Shown here: positions 1 to 5,236 of the stretch, piece by piece
How the letters are laid out: the number at the start of each line of letters is the position of its first letter
Position numbering within the stretch: position 1 is the first letter of the stretch
Origin: Lysobacteraceae bacterium
Lineage (GTDB): Bacteria; Pseudomonadota; Gammaproteobacteria; Xanthomonadales; Xanthomonadaceae
Length of the DNA: 5,236 nt
Reading direction: 5' to 3'
Assembly: GCA_017990865.1 (NCBI GenBank)
Contig: JAGNNB010000251.1
Coordinates: 1-5,236 of the forward strand
The notes under the pieces: generated by a model
What the model saw: only the letters and a program-made list of their open reading frames with translations
Databases searched by the model: none
What the model was told of the DNA's origin: nothing
Position numbers and translations under genes: made by a program

Positions 1-112
1 GGGGCGCTCTTGGTGATCGATTGCGGCTGCCAGATCGCGGCAGCTTGATCAGGGCTGCCCACCCCTCCTCCGGAGCTGCGCGCCACCCTCTCCCCGCTGG
101 GCGGGGAGAAGG
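1..112 (+). repeat. Intergenic repeat, copy 1 (REP/MITE-like, may extend left)
   Basis: This stretch aligns end to end with 282-391, with six substitutions and one 2-base indel (about 94% identity). It contains a small stem, GCTGCC (26-31) with GGCAGC (39-44), and a terminal hairpin in which CCCTCTCCCC (86-95) pairs with GGGGAGAAGG (103-112) with one mismatch. It starts at the first base of the window, so a flanking inverted arm like that of copy 2 may lie outside. The style, CCCCTC...CACC...CTCCCCGC followed by GGGGAGAAGG, resembles non-coding repeats that I recall being scattered through Xanthomonadaceae genomes. It encodes no recognisable protein. Confidence 0.85.
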
Positions 113-180
113 AACCCGTTGTAGATCCGTCAGAGTGCTTAACGAAATCGAGTTGTGATCGCGAGCGTCGCGAGGGGCAT

Positions 181-200
181 GCTTACCGATATCGGCAAGC
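181..200. repeat. 20-base near-palindrome between the two repeat copies
   Basis: The sequence GCTTACCGATATCGGCAAGC reads as its own reverse complement except for one mismatched pair (positions 185 and 196). The central ten bases, CCGATATCGG, are a perfect palindrome. It lies outside the 110-base repeats and about 300 bases past the gyrA stop. A dimeric regulator could bind such a site, but no promoter or nearby target gene is visible, so its function is unknown. Confidence 0.4.
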
Positions 201-229
201 GTTTCGAAAAGGACAGTTGCTCCACAGCG

Positions 230-394
230 CTCCCCTCTGCCCGTGCGAGGGACGGGGAGAGGGTGGCCGAAGGCCGGGGGAGGGGCGCTTGGTGATCGAT
301 TGCGGCTGCCCGATCACGGCAGCTTGATCAGGGCTGCCCGCCCCTCATCCGGCGCTGCGCGCCACCTTCTCCCCGCTGGGCGGGGAGAAGGGAG
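230..394. repeat. Imperfect fold-back unit that includes repeat copy 2
   Basis: The left arm (about 230-285, with GGGGAGAGGGTGGCCGAAGG at 254-273) read in reverse complement resembles the right arm (about 340-394, CCCCTCATCCGG...CCACCTTCTCCCC). The arms are about 55 bases with several mismatches and gaps, and they enclose a central segment of about 55 bases with its own small stem. Two inverted arms around a structured core are typical of non-autonomous dispersed repeats. No target-site duplication is obvious, so mobility is inference. Confidence 0.6.
282..391 (+). repeat. Intergenic repeat, copy 2
   Basis: This is the second copy of the unit at 1-112, in the same orientation and about 170 bases beyond the end of copy 1. 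The small stem GCTGCC (305-310) with GGCAGC (318-323) is unchanged, while two of the six substitutions fall in its 7-base loop. The terminal hairpin is a perfect 10-bp stem, CCTTCTCCCC (365-374) with GGGGAGAAGG (382-391), around the loop GCTGGGC. It lies just beyond the gyrA terminator. Confidence 0.85.
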
Positions 395-430
395 ATTTCT
401 TCGTTGCTATCAGCACGACGGAACGACCCG

Positions 431-464
431 AACGAAACAGCCGCCCGAAGGCGGCTATTTCGTT
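431..464 (-). terminator. Probable gyrA terminator
   Basis: The stem starts 42 bases after the gyrA stop. Read on the minus strand, AACGAAA and AGCCGCC pair with GGCGGCT and TTTCGTT around a TTCG tetraloop. That is 14 pairs with one A-C mismatch between the two seven-pair blocks. The downstream side is T-rich (GTTTCGTT) but is not a clean T run, and much of it is inside the stem. The near-symmetry means it could also work on the opposite strand. Confidence 0.75.
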
Positions 465-505
465 GCGAGCATGACATCACACCGCGTATGCGATGCGCTC
501 CGAGG

Positions 506-3274
506 TCACATCGCTTCGGGCGCCGGATCCGGCGGCATCGGCTGGGTGTACTCGAAATCGCGGACGGCGGGCGGCGCTTCTTCCATCGCTCCGCCGTTGT
601 CGTCGTCGAGCGACGCGTCCAGCCGTTCCAGGGCTTGCAGAGTTTCGCCTTCGACCATGCGCATCAGAGTGACGCCTTGGGTGTTGCGGCCGACGCGCGA
701 AATCTCCACCGCTCGCGTCCGCACCAGGGTGCCGCCGTCGGAAATCAGCAGGACTTCGTCGCTGCTGCGCAGCAGGACCGCGCCGACGAGCTTGCCGTTG
801 CGGGCGGTGGTCTGGATACCGATCACGCCCTGGGTACCGCGGCCCTTGCGCGGGTGGTCCGTCAGCGGCGTGCGCTTGCCGTAGCCGTTCTCAGTAGCGG
901 TCAGGATGTAGAGCGTGGTGCCGTCGTCTTGGCCCGCATCGATCGCTTCGGCTTCGGCGGATTCGGGGCGCTCTTCGGCACCGGTCTCCGGCACCGCCAG
1001 TTCCACGCTCAGGTCGAGAACATCGGCGACGCTCTCGTCTTCCACCGCATCGCCGGCCGATTCGGCGACGATCAAACTCACCACCGCTTCGCCGCCGGCC
1101 AGACGCATGCCGCGAACGCCGGTGGCGGTGCGGCCCATCGGGCGGACGTGCGCTTCGGCGAAGCGCGCGACGCGGCCGTTCGAGGCGAACAGCAGGATGT
1201 CGCGCTCGCCATCGGTCAGCGCGGCGCCGATCAAGGCGTCGCCCTCGTCGAGATTGATCGCGATCTTGCCGCGCGCCAATCGATAGGCGAATTCGGTGAG
1301 CGGCGTTTTCTTGACCGTGCCGTTGCGGGTGGCGAAGAAAACGAAATGCTGTTCGTCGTAGGCATGCACCGGCACCACGGCCTGCACTTTCTCGCCCTCT
1401 TCCAGCGCCAGCCAGTTGACGATCGGCCGACCGCGCGCGTTGGGGCCGGCGTCGGGCAACTGATGCACGGGCAGCCAGAACACGCGGCCGCTGCTGGTGA
1501 AGGTCAGCAGCGTATCGTGGGTGTTGACCAGCCATAGTTGATCGATGAAATCCTCGTCCTTCGTCGCTGCCGCGTTGCGGCCGCGACCGCCGCGTTTTTG
1601 CGCGCGATACGCCGTCACCGGCTGACGTTTCGCGTAGCCGGCGTGCGAGAGCGTCACCACCACGTCTTCCGGCGCGATCAGATCGAGAATATCGAGGTCT
1701 TCTTCGCTGGCGCGAATCTCGCTGCGGCGCGCGTCGCCGTATTCCTCCTTCACTTCGAGCAATTCGTCGCGGATGACTTCGCGCAGGCGATCGGGGTTTT
1801 CGAGAATCTCGATCAAGCCGCGAATCGCTTCGAGCAGTTCCTTGTACTCGTCGGTGAGTTTGTCCTGCTCCAAGCCGGTGAGGCGGTGCAGGCGCATTTC
1901 CAGGATTTCTTTGGCCTGGACTTCGGTCAGTTGGTAGCCGTCGGCGAGCAAACCGACGCCGGCAGGCAAATCTTCCGGCCGCGAGGCATCGCTACCGGCG
2001 GCGGCGAGCAGGCTGGCGACCAGCCCCGCATCCCAGGTCTTCGCGAGCATCCGCTCGCGCGCTTCGTTGGGGTTCGCCGAGGTCTTGATCAACTCGATCA
2101 TCTCGTCGATGTTGGCGAGCGCGACGGTCAGGCCTTCCAAAATATGCGCGCGCGCGCGGGCTTTGCGCAGTTCGAAGATGGTGCGGCGGGTGACCACTTC
2201 GCGGCGATGGCGCACGAAGCATTCCAGAATCTGCTTCAGATTCAGCAACTGCGGGCGACCATCGACCAGCGCGACCATGTTGATGCCGAACACCGATTCC
2301 AACGGCGTCTGCGCATAGAGGTTGTTGAGCACCACCTCGGCCGATTCGCCGCGTTTGATCTCGATGTAGATGCGCATGCCGTCCTTGTCGGACTCGTCGC
2401 GCAACTCGCTGATGCCTTCGAGTTTCTTTTCCTTCACCAGTTCGGCGATCTTTTCGATCAGCCTCGCTTTATTGACTTGGTAGGGAATCTCGGTGACGAC
2501 GATCGCCTCGCGGCCGTTGTCGGCCACTTCCACCTCGGCCCGCGCGCGCATGCGCACGCGACCGCGGCCGGTGCGATACGCCAGGTGAATGCCGCCGACG
2601 CCGTTGATGATGCCCGCGGTGGGAAAATCCGGACCGGGGATGTGCTGCATCAGGCCGTCGATTTCGATTTCGGGGTCGTCGATCAGCGCAACGGTGGCGT
2701 CGATCACTTCCGACAAATTGTGCGGCGGGATATTCGTCGCCATGCCGACCGCGATGCCAGCAGAACCGTTCACCAACAGGTTCGGGAAGCGCGACGGCAT
2801 CACCGTCGGTTCCTGTTCCTTTTCGTCGTAGTTCGGTTGGAAATCGACCGTGTCCTTTTCGATGTCGGCCATCAGCTCGTGGGTGAGCTTGGCCATGCGC
2901 GCTTCGGTGTATCGCATCGCCGCGGCGTTGTCGCCGTCGACCGAACCGAAGTTGCCCTGCCCGTCCACCAGCAAATAGCGCAGCGAGAAGGGCTGCGCCA
3001 TGCGCACCAGGGTGTCGTACACCGATTGGTCGCCGTGCGGGTGGTACTTACCGATCACGTCGCCGACGATGCGCGCCGATTTGTAGTAAGGCTTGTTGCT
3101 GTGCGCGCCCAGTTCGTTCATCGCGAACAACACGCGGCGATGCACCGGCTTCAGGCCGTCCCTCGCATCGGGGAGCGCGCGGCCCACGATCACGCTCATG
3201 GCGTAATCGAGATAGCTGCGGCGCATCTCGTCTTCGAGATTGACCGGGATGATTTCCTTCGCGAGTTCTGTCAT
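506..3274 (-). CDS. gyrA: DNA gyrase subunit A
   Basis: This is the breakage-reunion subunit of type IIA topoisomerase, which works in the cytoplasm as GyrA2GyrB2 and adds negative supercoils using ATP. The predicted protein has 922 residues; E. coli GyrA has 875. The N-terminal half carries the winged-helix and tower regions, with Arg32, Lys42, His45, His78 and His80, the Arg121-Tyr122 catalytic pair in AAMRYTE, and Ile174 in [10 protein letters not shown]. All of these have the same numbers as in E. coli. The C-terminal beta-pinwheel starts near residue 535 and has the GyrA-box QKRGGRG at 559-565, which separates it from ParC. An acidic insert of about 48 residues (738-785) and a tail ending DPAPEAM explain the extra length. 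Position 83 is Gln, not Ser; Asp87 is kept. I chose the ATG at 3274 because [17 protein letters not shown] matches the family N-terminus and has a purine-rich site upstream. The open frame continues 71 codons further, but that stretch looks like leader DNA. The identification is secure and the start very likely. Confidence 0.98.
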   Translation of the reverse strand: MTELAKEIIPVNLEDEMRRSYLDYAMSVIVGRALPDARDGLKPVHRRVLFAMNELGAHSNKPYYKSARIVGDVIGKYHPHGDQSVYDTLVRMAQPFSLRYLLVDGQGNFGSVDGDNAAAMRYTEARMAKLTHELMADIEKDTVDFQPNYDEKEQEPTVMPSRFPNLLVNGSAGIAVGMATNIPPHNLSEVIDATVALIDDPEIEIDGLMQHIPGPDFPTAGIINGVGGIHLAYRTGRGRVRMRARAEVEVADNGREAIVVTEIPYQVNKARLIEKIAELVKEKKLEGISELRDESDKDGMRIYIEIKRGESAEVVLNNLYAQTPLESVFGINMVALVDGRPQLLNLKQILECFVRHRREVVTRRTIFELRKARARAHILEGLTVALANIDEMIELIKTSANPNEARERMLAKTWDAGLVASLLAAAGSDASRPEDLPAGVGLLADGYQLTEVQAKEILEMRLHRLTGLEQDKLTDEYKELLEAIRGLIEILENPDRLREVIRDELLEVKEEYGDARRSEIRASEEDLDILDLIAPEDVVVTLSHAGYAKRQPVTAYRAQKRGGRGRNAAATKDEDFIDQLWLVNTHDTLLTFTSSGRVFWLPVHQLPDAGPNARGRPIVNWLALEEGEKVQAVVPVHAYDEQHFVFFATRNGTVKKTPLTEFAYRLARGKIAINLDEGDALIGAALTDGERDILLFASNGRVARFAEAHVRPMGRTATGVRGMRLAGGEAVVSLIVAESAGDAVEDESVADVLDLSVELAVPETGAEERPESAEAEAIDAGQDDGTTLYILTATENGYGKRTPLTDHPRKGRGTQGVIGIQTTARNGKLVGAVLLRSSDEVLLISDGGTLVRTRAVEISRVGRNTQGVTLMRMVEGETLQALERLDASLDDDNGGAMEEAPPAVRDFEYTQPMPPDPAPEAM

Positions 3275-3279
3275 TACGA

Positions 3280-3287
3280 CTTCTTTT
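3280..3287 (-). promoter_or_regulatory. Ribosome binding site of gyrA
   Basis: The minus strand reads AAAAGAAG here, five bases before the ATG at 3274. It is a purine-rich, imperfect match to AGGAGG, but it supports this ATG over the in-frame upstream one at 3487. Confidence 0.6.
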
Positions 3288-3424
3288 GCAGGGGAGACGT
3301 GCGCGACGCGGAAGGCATCGCCGAGGGGCCGCGCCGAACCGAATAGGGGCACCGAACCCGCTATGCGCGCGGGCTCAAGAGGTCTGGTCGACGGGCTCGC
3401 GCGAGGCCATCGCGCGAACGCCGA

Positions 3425-3433
3425 ATTGTAACA
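3425..3433 (-). promoter_or_regulatory. Probable gyrA promoter, extended -10 box
   Basis: On the minus strand this reads TGTTACAAT: a TACAAT hexamer, one base from the TATAAT consensus, preceded by the TG of an extended -10 element. At 16-17 bases upstream only a poor -35 match exists (GCTTTC or GGCTTT), which fits an extended -10 promoter. Transcription would begin near 3418 and give a leader of about 144 bases before the gyrA ATG. This is the best sigma70-like box I found in the spacer. Confidence 0.5.
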
Positions 3434-3442
3434 TGAACGGCC

Positions 3443-3463
3443 CCGCGAAAGCCGCCTTCGCGG
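3443..3463. repeat. Hairpin overlapping the expected gyrA -35 region
   Basis: CCGCGAA (3443-3449) pairs with TTCGCGG (3457-3463) around a 7-base loop; a shorter alternative stem, GCCGC/GCGGC, lies at 3451-3464. On the plus strand a run of five T follows after six bases (3470-3474), which looks like a terminator, but no plus-strand gene leads into it. On the minus strand it covers the position where the gyrA -35 box should be. Confidence 0.4.
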
Positions 3464-3627
3464 CCTCGGTTTTTCATGCGGAAACAATCACTTGCGCGCG
3501 TCCTGGAGACCCGGCGAACCGCACTTGGAAAACCCGAAAATGCTGCGGCGCAAAAAAGCCTGTCCCGAGGGTGTCGCGACGCGCGCCGTAGGCCCAGCGC
3601 GATCGCGATACGCGCGCGGCGAAATCG

Positions 3628-3651
3628 AAAAAAGCGGGGCTCAAGCCTCGC
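3628..3651 (-). terminator. Intrinsic terminator overlapping the mtnA stop codon
   Basis: On the minus strand GCGAGGC pairs with GCCCCGC (seven positions, one A-C mismatch) around a TTGA loop, followed at once by TTTTTT. This is a classic rho-independent layout. The upstream arm encodes the last residues, Gly-Glu-Ala, and the stop codon TGA lies in the loop. It should separate mtnA transcription from gyrA, and a ribosome finishing at the stop would cover the stem. Confidence 0.8.
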
Positions 3652-4732
3652 CGAACATCGCCCGCATCAAGACGCTGTTCGGGCGCTCCACCACACCGCG
3701 TTCGGTCACGATCGCATCGATCAGATCGGCCGGGGTCACGTCGAACACCGGGTTCCAGGCACGAACGCCTTCGGCGACCGTACGCACGCCGCCGACACCG
3801 AACAACTCGCCGGGATCGCGTTGTTCGATCTCGATATCCGTTCCGGTCGGCGTCGCCATATCGACGGTGGAACACGGCGCGACCACCATCGTTTTCACGC
3901 CGTGGAAACGCGCGGCGATCGCGAGTTGATAGGTACCGATCTTGTTGGCGACATCGCCATTGGCGCAGATGCGGTCGGCACCGACGATCACCCACTGCAC
4001 CTGCCCGGTTTTCATCAAGTGGGACGCGGCGGCATCGGCGATCAGCGTGGCGTCGATGCGGTCCTGCTGCAGTTCCCACACGGTCAGGCGCGCGCCTTGC
4101 AGCCAAGGCCGGGTTTCGCCCGCGAACACGCGTTCGATCCGGCCCTGCGCCACGCCGGCGCGAATCACGCCGAGCGCTGTGCCGAAACCGGCGGTGGCGA
4201 GCGAGCCGGTATTGCAGTGCGTGAGCACGCCGCTGCCTGCGGCGATCATCCGCGCGCCGAGATCGCCCATCCGGCGGTTCGCGGCCAAATCTTCGTCGGC
4301 GATGGCCTGCGCTTCGTTCCTCAACGCAGCACGCCAGTCTTCGCCCGGCAGCACGGCCGCGAGCGCGCGACGCATGCGCTGCAGGGCCCAGGCGAGATTC
4401 ACCGCTGTCGGGCGCGCGGCGTTGAGCCGGCGCATCACCGGTTCCAGCGTCAGCGCCGCTTCGGATGCATCGGGCGCGGTGCATGCGCGCGCCGCCAGCA
4501 CGACGCCCCAGGCCGCAGCGATACCGATCGCGGGCGCACCGCGCACGATCAGCGCGTGGATCGCCTCGGCGACCGCGTCGCTATCGGAACATGTGGCATA
4601 TTCGACTTGGAACGGCAATTTGCGTTGATCGAGCAGTTCCAGCGCGTCGCCGGTCCACCGGATCGGGCGAATGCGGTCGTAGCGGGCGTAGTCGATGGTG
4701 TCGCCGTCGGAGGTGTCGATGATGTCGTTCAT
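3641..4732 (-). CDS. mtnA: Methylthioribose-1-phosphate isomerase (methionine salvage)
   Basis: This enzyme converts 5-methylthioribose 1-phosphate to 5-methylthioribulose 1-phosphate, a cytoplasmic step that recycles the methylthioadenosine left by polyamine synthesis. It belongs to the aIF-2B/eIF-2B alpha-beta-delta superfamily. The 363-residue product has the family landmarks in order: [20 protein letters not shown] near residue 22, the phosphate-binding [13 protein letters not shown] at 64-76, THCNTG with the likely catalytic Cys173, [16 protein letters not shown] near 206, and [18 protein letters not shown] with the likely catalytic Asp253. Length and motif order are normal, so it should be active. 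The start is uncertain. ATGs lie at 4732 and, two codons earlier, at 4738, and neither has a clear Shine-Dalgarno sequence. I prefer 4732 because a TACACT box sits six bases before it. The frame stays open to 4888, but that part crosses a terminator-like hairpin and does not resemble the family. No other mtn gene is visible here. The stop codon lies within an intrinsic terminator. Confidence 0.95.
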   Translation of the reverse strand: MNDIIDTSDGDTIDYARYDRIRPIRWTGDALELLDQRKLPFQVEYATCSDSDAVAEAIHALIVRGAPAIGIAAAWGVVLAARACTAPDASEAALTLEPVMRRLNAARPTAVNLAWALQRMRRALAAVLPGEDWRAALRNEAQAIADEDLAANRRMGDLGARMIAAGSGVLTHCNTGSLATAGFGTALGVIRAGVAQGRIERVFAGETRPWLQGARLTVWELQQDRIDATLIADAAASHLMKTGQVQWVIVGADRICANGDVANKIGTYQLAIAARFHGVKTMVVAPCSTVDMATPTGTDIEIEQRDPGELFGVGGVRTVAEGVRAWNPVFDVTPADLIDAIVTERGVVERPNSVLMRAMFGEA

Positions 4733-4738
4733 CGGCAT

Positions 4739-4744
4739 AGTGTA
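4739..4744 (-). promoter_or_regulatory. Possible mtnA -10 box for a leaderless transcript
   Basis: The minus strand reads TACACT, then ATGCCG, then ATG (4732). TACACT is close to the -10 consensus, and a start six bases later would fall on the A of the second ATG, giving an mRNA without a leader. That would explain the missing Shine-Dalgarno sequence. No good -35 box is seen 16-18 bases upstream, so this remains tentative. Confidence 0.35.
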
Positions 4745-4842
4745 AAGCCATGCGCGCGACCGGCCGATGCGCGCGCTTGTGGCGTGGCCTCGACGTAGCG
4801 TTCGCCCCAATATGTGCCTCGAATGCGCGCCGCGCGCAAACG

Positions 4843-4868
4843 CGCAGGCCGCCTTTCGGCGGCCTGCG
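4843..4868 (-). terminator. Strong hairpin after the DUF3011-like gene, likely terminator
   Basis: CGCAGGCCGCC and GGCGGCCTGCG form a perfect 11-bp stem; the loop is GAAA on the minus strand and TTTC on the plus strand. The bases that follow on the minus strand (CGTTTGCGCG) are only weakly T-rich, so termination strength is uncertain. It lies 88 bases past the stop of the DUF3011-like gene and upstream of the mtnA start. Confidence 0.55.
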
Positions 4869-4890
4869 ATGAATCCTCGGATCGCCAACT

Positions 4891-4906
4891 GGCCGCAAAC
4901 GCGGCC
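4891..4906 (-). repeat. Short hairpin after the DUF3011-like gene
   Basis: GGCCGC and GCGGCC form a 6-bp stem around a 4-base loop (GTTT on the minus strand), 50 bases past the stop codon and before the stronger stem at 4843-4868. No T run follows. It may help protect the 3' end of the transcript, or it may have no function. Confidence 0.35.
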
Positions 4907-4956
4907 CGTCGGTGTTACCGGATGCGCTCAATACGACGCGCCTTACAACACTGGCT

Positions 4957-5235
4957 TTACCAAACGCGGAACTCGCCGCGACAACCGCTGTTGACCCACA
5001 CACCGTTGCTATCCCAACCCCAGCTACCGCCCTCGTTGCAGGGGGCGTCGGAGAGTTGGCGGATCAACTCCGCACGGTGGTTGACGGCGGCATTGCAACG
5101 CACGGTGGCTCGTTCGTTGGATTCGCAGCGAATCGTTTGCGAGGTAACGGGGTCGTTTCCGGTGCCGTTGCCCAGATCGCCCGGCGGACGCGTCCACGCA
5201 TTGGTACCGCCGCCGCGGGTGACGACGAACTCGCC
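4957..5235 (-). CDS. C-terminal part of a DUF3011-like cysteine-rich protein (partial)
   Basis: The frame enters at the right edge and ends at TAA (4957-4959), giving the last 92 residues; the start lies outside the window. Residues 35-89 hold a complete module: IRCESNERATVRC, then ELIRQLSDAPCNEGGSWGW, then GVWVNSGCRGEF. It has four cysteines (37, 47, 66, 85) and the SWGWD...GVWV...GCRGEF signature I associate with DUF3011, a family of unknown function common in Xanthomonadaceae. The visible part opens with GEFVV, which matches the module's closing GEFRV, so an earlier copy probably ends just at the window edge. Between them is a Gly/Pro/Thr/Asn-rich linker (about residues 6-33). Paired cysteines and this linker suggest an exported protein, but the signal peptide would be outside the window. 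Hairpins at 4891-4906 and 4843-4868 follow the stop. The family call rests on remembered motifs, and no biochemical function can be given. Confidence 0.8.
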   Translation of the reverse strand, partial: GEFVVTRGGGTNAWTRPPGDLGNGTGNDPVTSQTIRCESNERATVRCNAAVNHRAELIRQLSDAPCNEGGSWGWDSNGVWVNSGCRGEFRVW

Positions 5236-5236
5236 G

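Larger units (their letters stand above)
1..505. other. Gene-free intergenic region downstream of gyrA
   Basis: No convincing gene was found on either strand. Frames that are open here on the plus strand run on as antisense readings of gyrA, and the minus-strand frames are short. The region holds two copies of a 110-base repeat, a spacer with a 20-base near-palindrome, and the probable gyrA terminator. The next gene to the left is outside the window; from remembered Xanthomonas gene order it could be serC, but nothing in this sequence tests that. Confidence 0.8.
3275..3640. other. mtnA-gyrA intergenic region with the gyrA leader
   Basis: This 366-base spacer has no supported gene; the open frames crossing it are extensions or shadows of gyrA and mtnA. 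Going towards gyrA on the minus strand, it holds the mtnA terminator (3628-3651), a stretch of about 150 bases with no clear signal apart from a short T run near 3556, a hairpin at 3443-3463, a probable extended -10 box at 3425-3430, and an untranslated leader of about 144 bases. A 10-base perfect palindrome, CTCGCGCGAG, lies at 3396-3405, just inside the predicted transcript. No riboswitch fold was recognised. Confidence 0.7.

Noticed and set aside
113..229. Small gene between the two repeat copies
   Set aside because: Only short frames (for example 13 codons on the minus strand) are present, with no ribosome binding site or conserved motif.
404..1537. A 377-codon plus-strand open frame crossing the gyrA terminator and 3' end
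   Set aside because: Most of it mirrors gyrA codons, it has no ribosome binding site that I can see, and it shows no family motif.
1538..3346. A 602-codon open frame on the plus strand, opposite gyrA
   Set aside because: It is fully antisense to the conserved gyrA frame, which explains its length through GC-rich codon bias. The translation has a His/Arg/Ala-rich composition and no recognisable domain.
3396..3405. Palindrome CTCGCGCGAG as a gyrA operator
   Set aside because: Ten-base GC palindromes are frequent by chance in DNA this GC-rich, and no second site or known motif supports an operator.
3470..3474. Plus-strand terminator-like T run after the hairpin at 3443-3463
   Set aside because: Six bases separate the stem from the T run, and no plus-strand gene would use it.
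3275..3487. A 71-residue N-terminal extension of GyrA starting at the ATG at 3487
   Set aside because: It has no resemblance to GyrA and would run through the probable promoter. The ATG at 3274 matches the family N-terminus.
3476..4798. A 440-codon plus-strand open frame opposite mtnA
   Set aside because: It is an antisense shadow of mtnA, which has all of its family motifs on the minus strand.
4733..4888. A 52-residue N-terminal extension of MtnA
   Set aside because: It crosses the 11-bp hairpin at 4843-4868, is rich in Arg and Ala, and lies outside the conserved MtnA start.

Overview
The window looks like chromosomal DNA from a GC-rich gammaproteobacterium of the order Xanthomonadales, probably Lysobacter or a close relative. 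Three things point there: the GyrA sequence, including Gln at position 83; the mtnA-gyrA gene order, which I recall from Xanthomonas-type genomes; and a DUF3011-type cysteine-rich protein next door. The genus is inferred from remembered sequences, not from a search.

All three genes lie on the minus strand, so transcription runs from right to left. At the right edge (4957-5235) is the C-terminal end of a DUF3011-like protein, probably exported, whose start is outside the window. Next comes a spacer with two hairpins and a possible promoter. Then comes mtnA (3641-4732), which encodes methylthioribose-1-phosphate isomerase of the methionine salvage pathway. Its stop codon sits in the loop of an intrinsic terminator. 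A 366-base spacer (3275-3640) follows, holding a probable gyrA promoter and leader. Then comes gyrA (506-3274), the DNA gyrase A subunit, 922 residues and apparently complete. A 15-position stem-loop just after gyrA is its likely terminator.

The left 430 bases contain no gene that I can support. They hold two copies, about 94% identical, of a roughly 110-base repeat (1-112 and 282-391). The second copy, together with its left flank, forms a larger fold-back unit of the kind seen in dispersed intergenic REP or MITE-like elements. A 20-base near-palindrome lies between the copies.

The three genes do not form a functional pathway. Each appears to be its own transcription unit, because a terminator-like hairpin lies in or just after each one. 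There are no RNA genes, CRISPR arrays, transposases or phage genes. The window is mostly conserved housekeeping sequence. The points most worth checking are the intergenic repeat, the acidic insert and Gln83 in GyrA, the possible leaderless start of mtnA, and the tandem DUF3011 arrangement.
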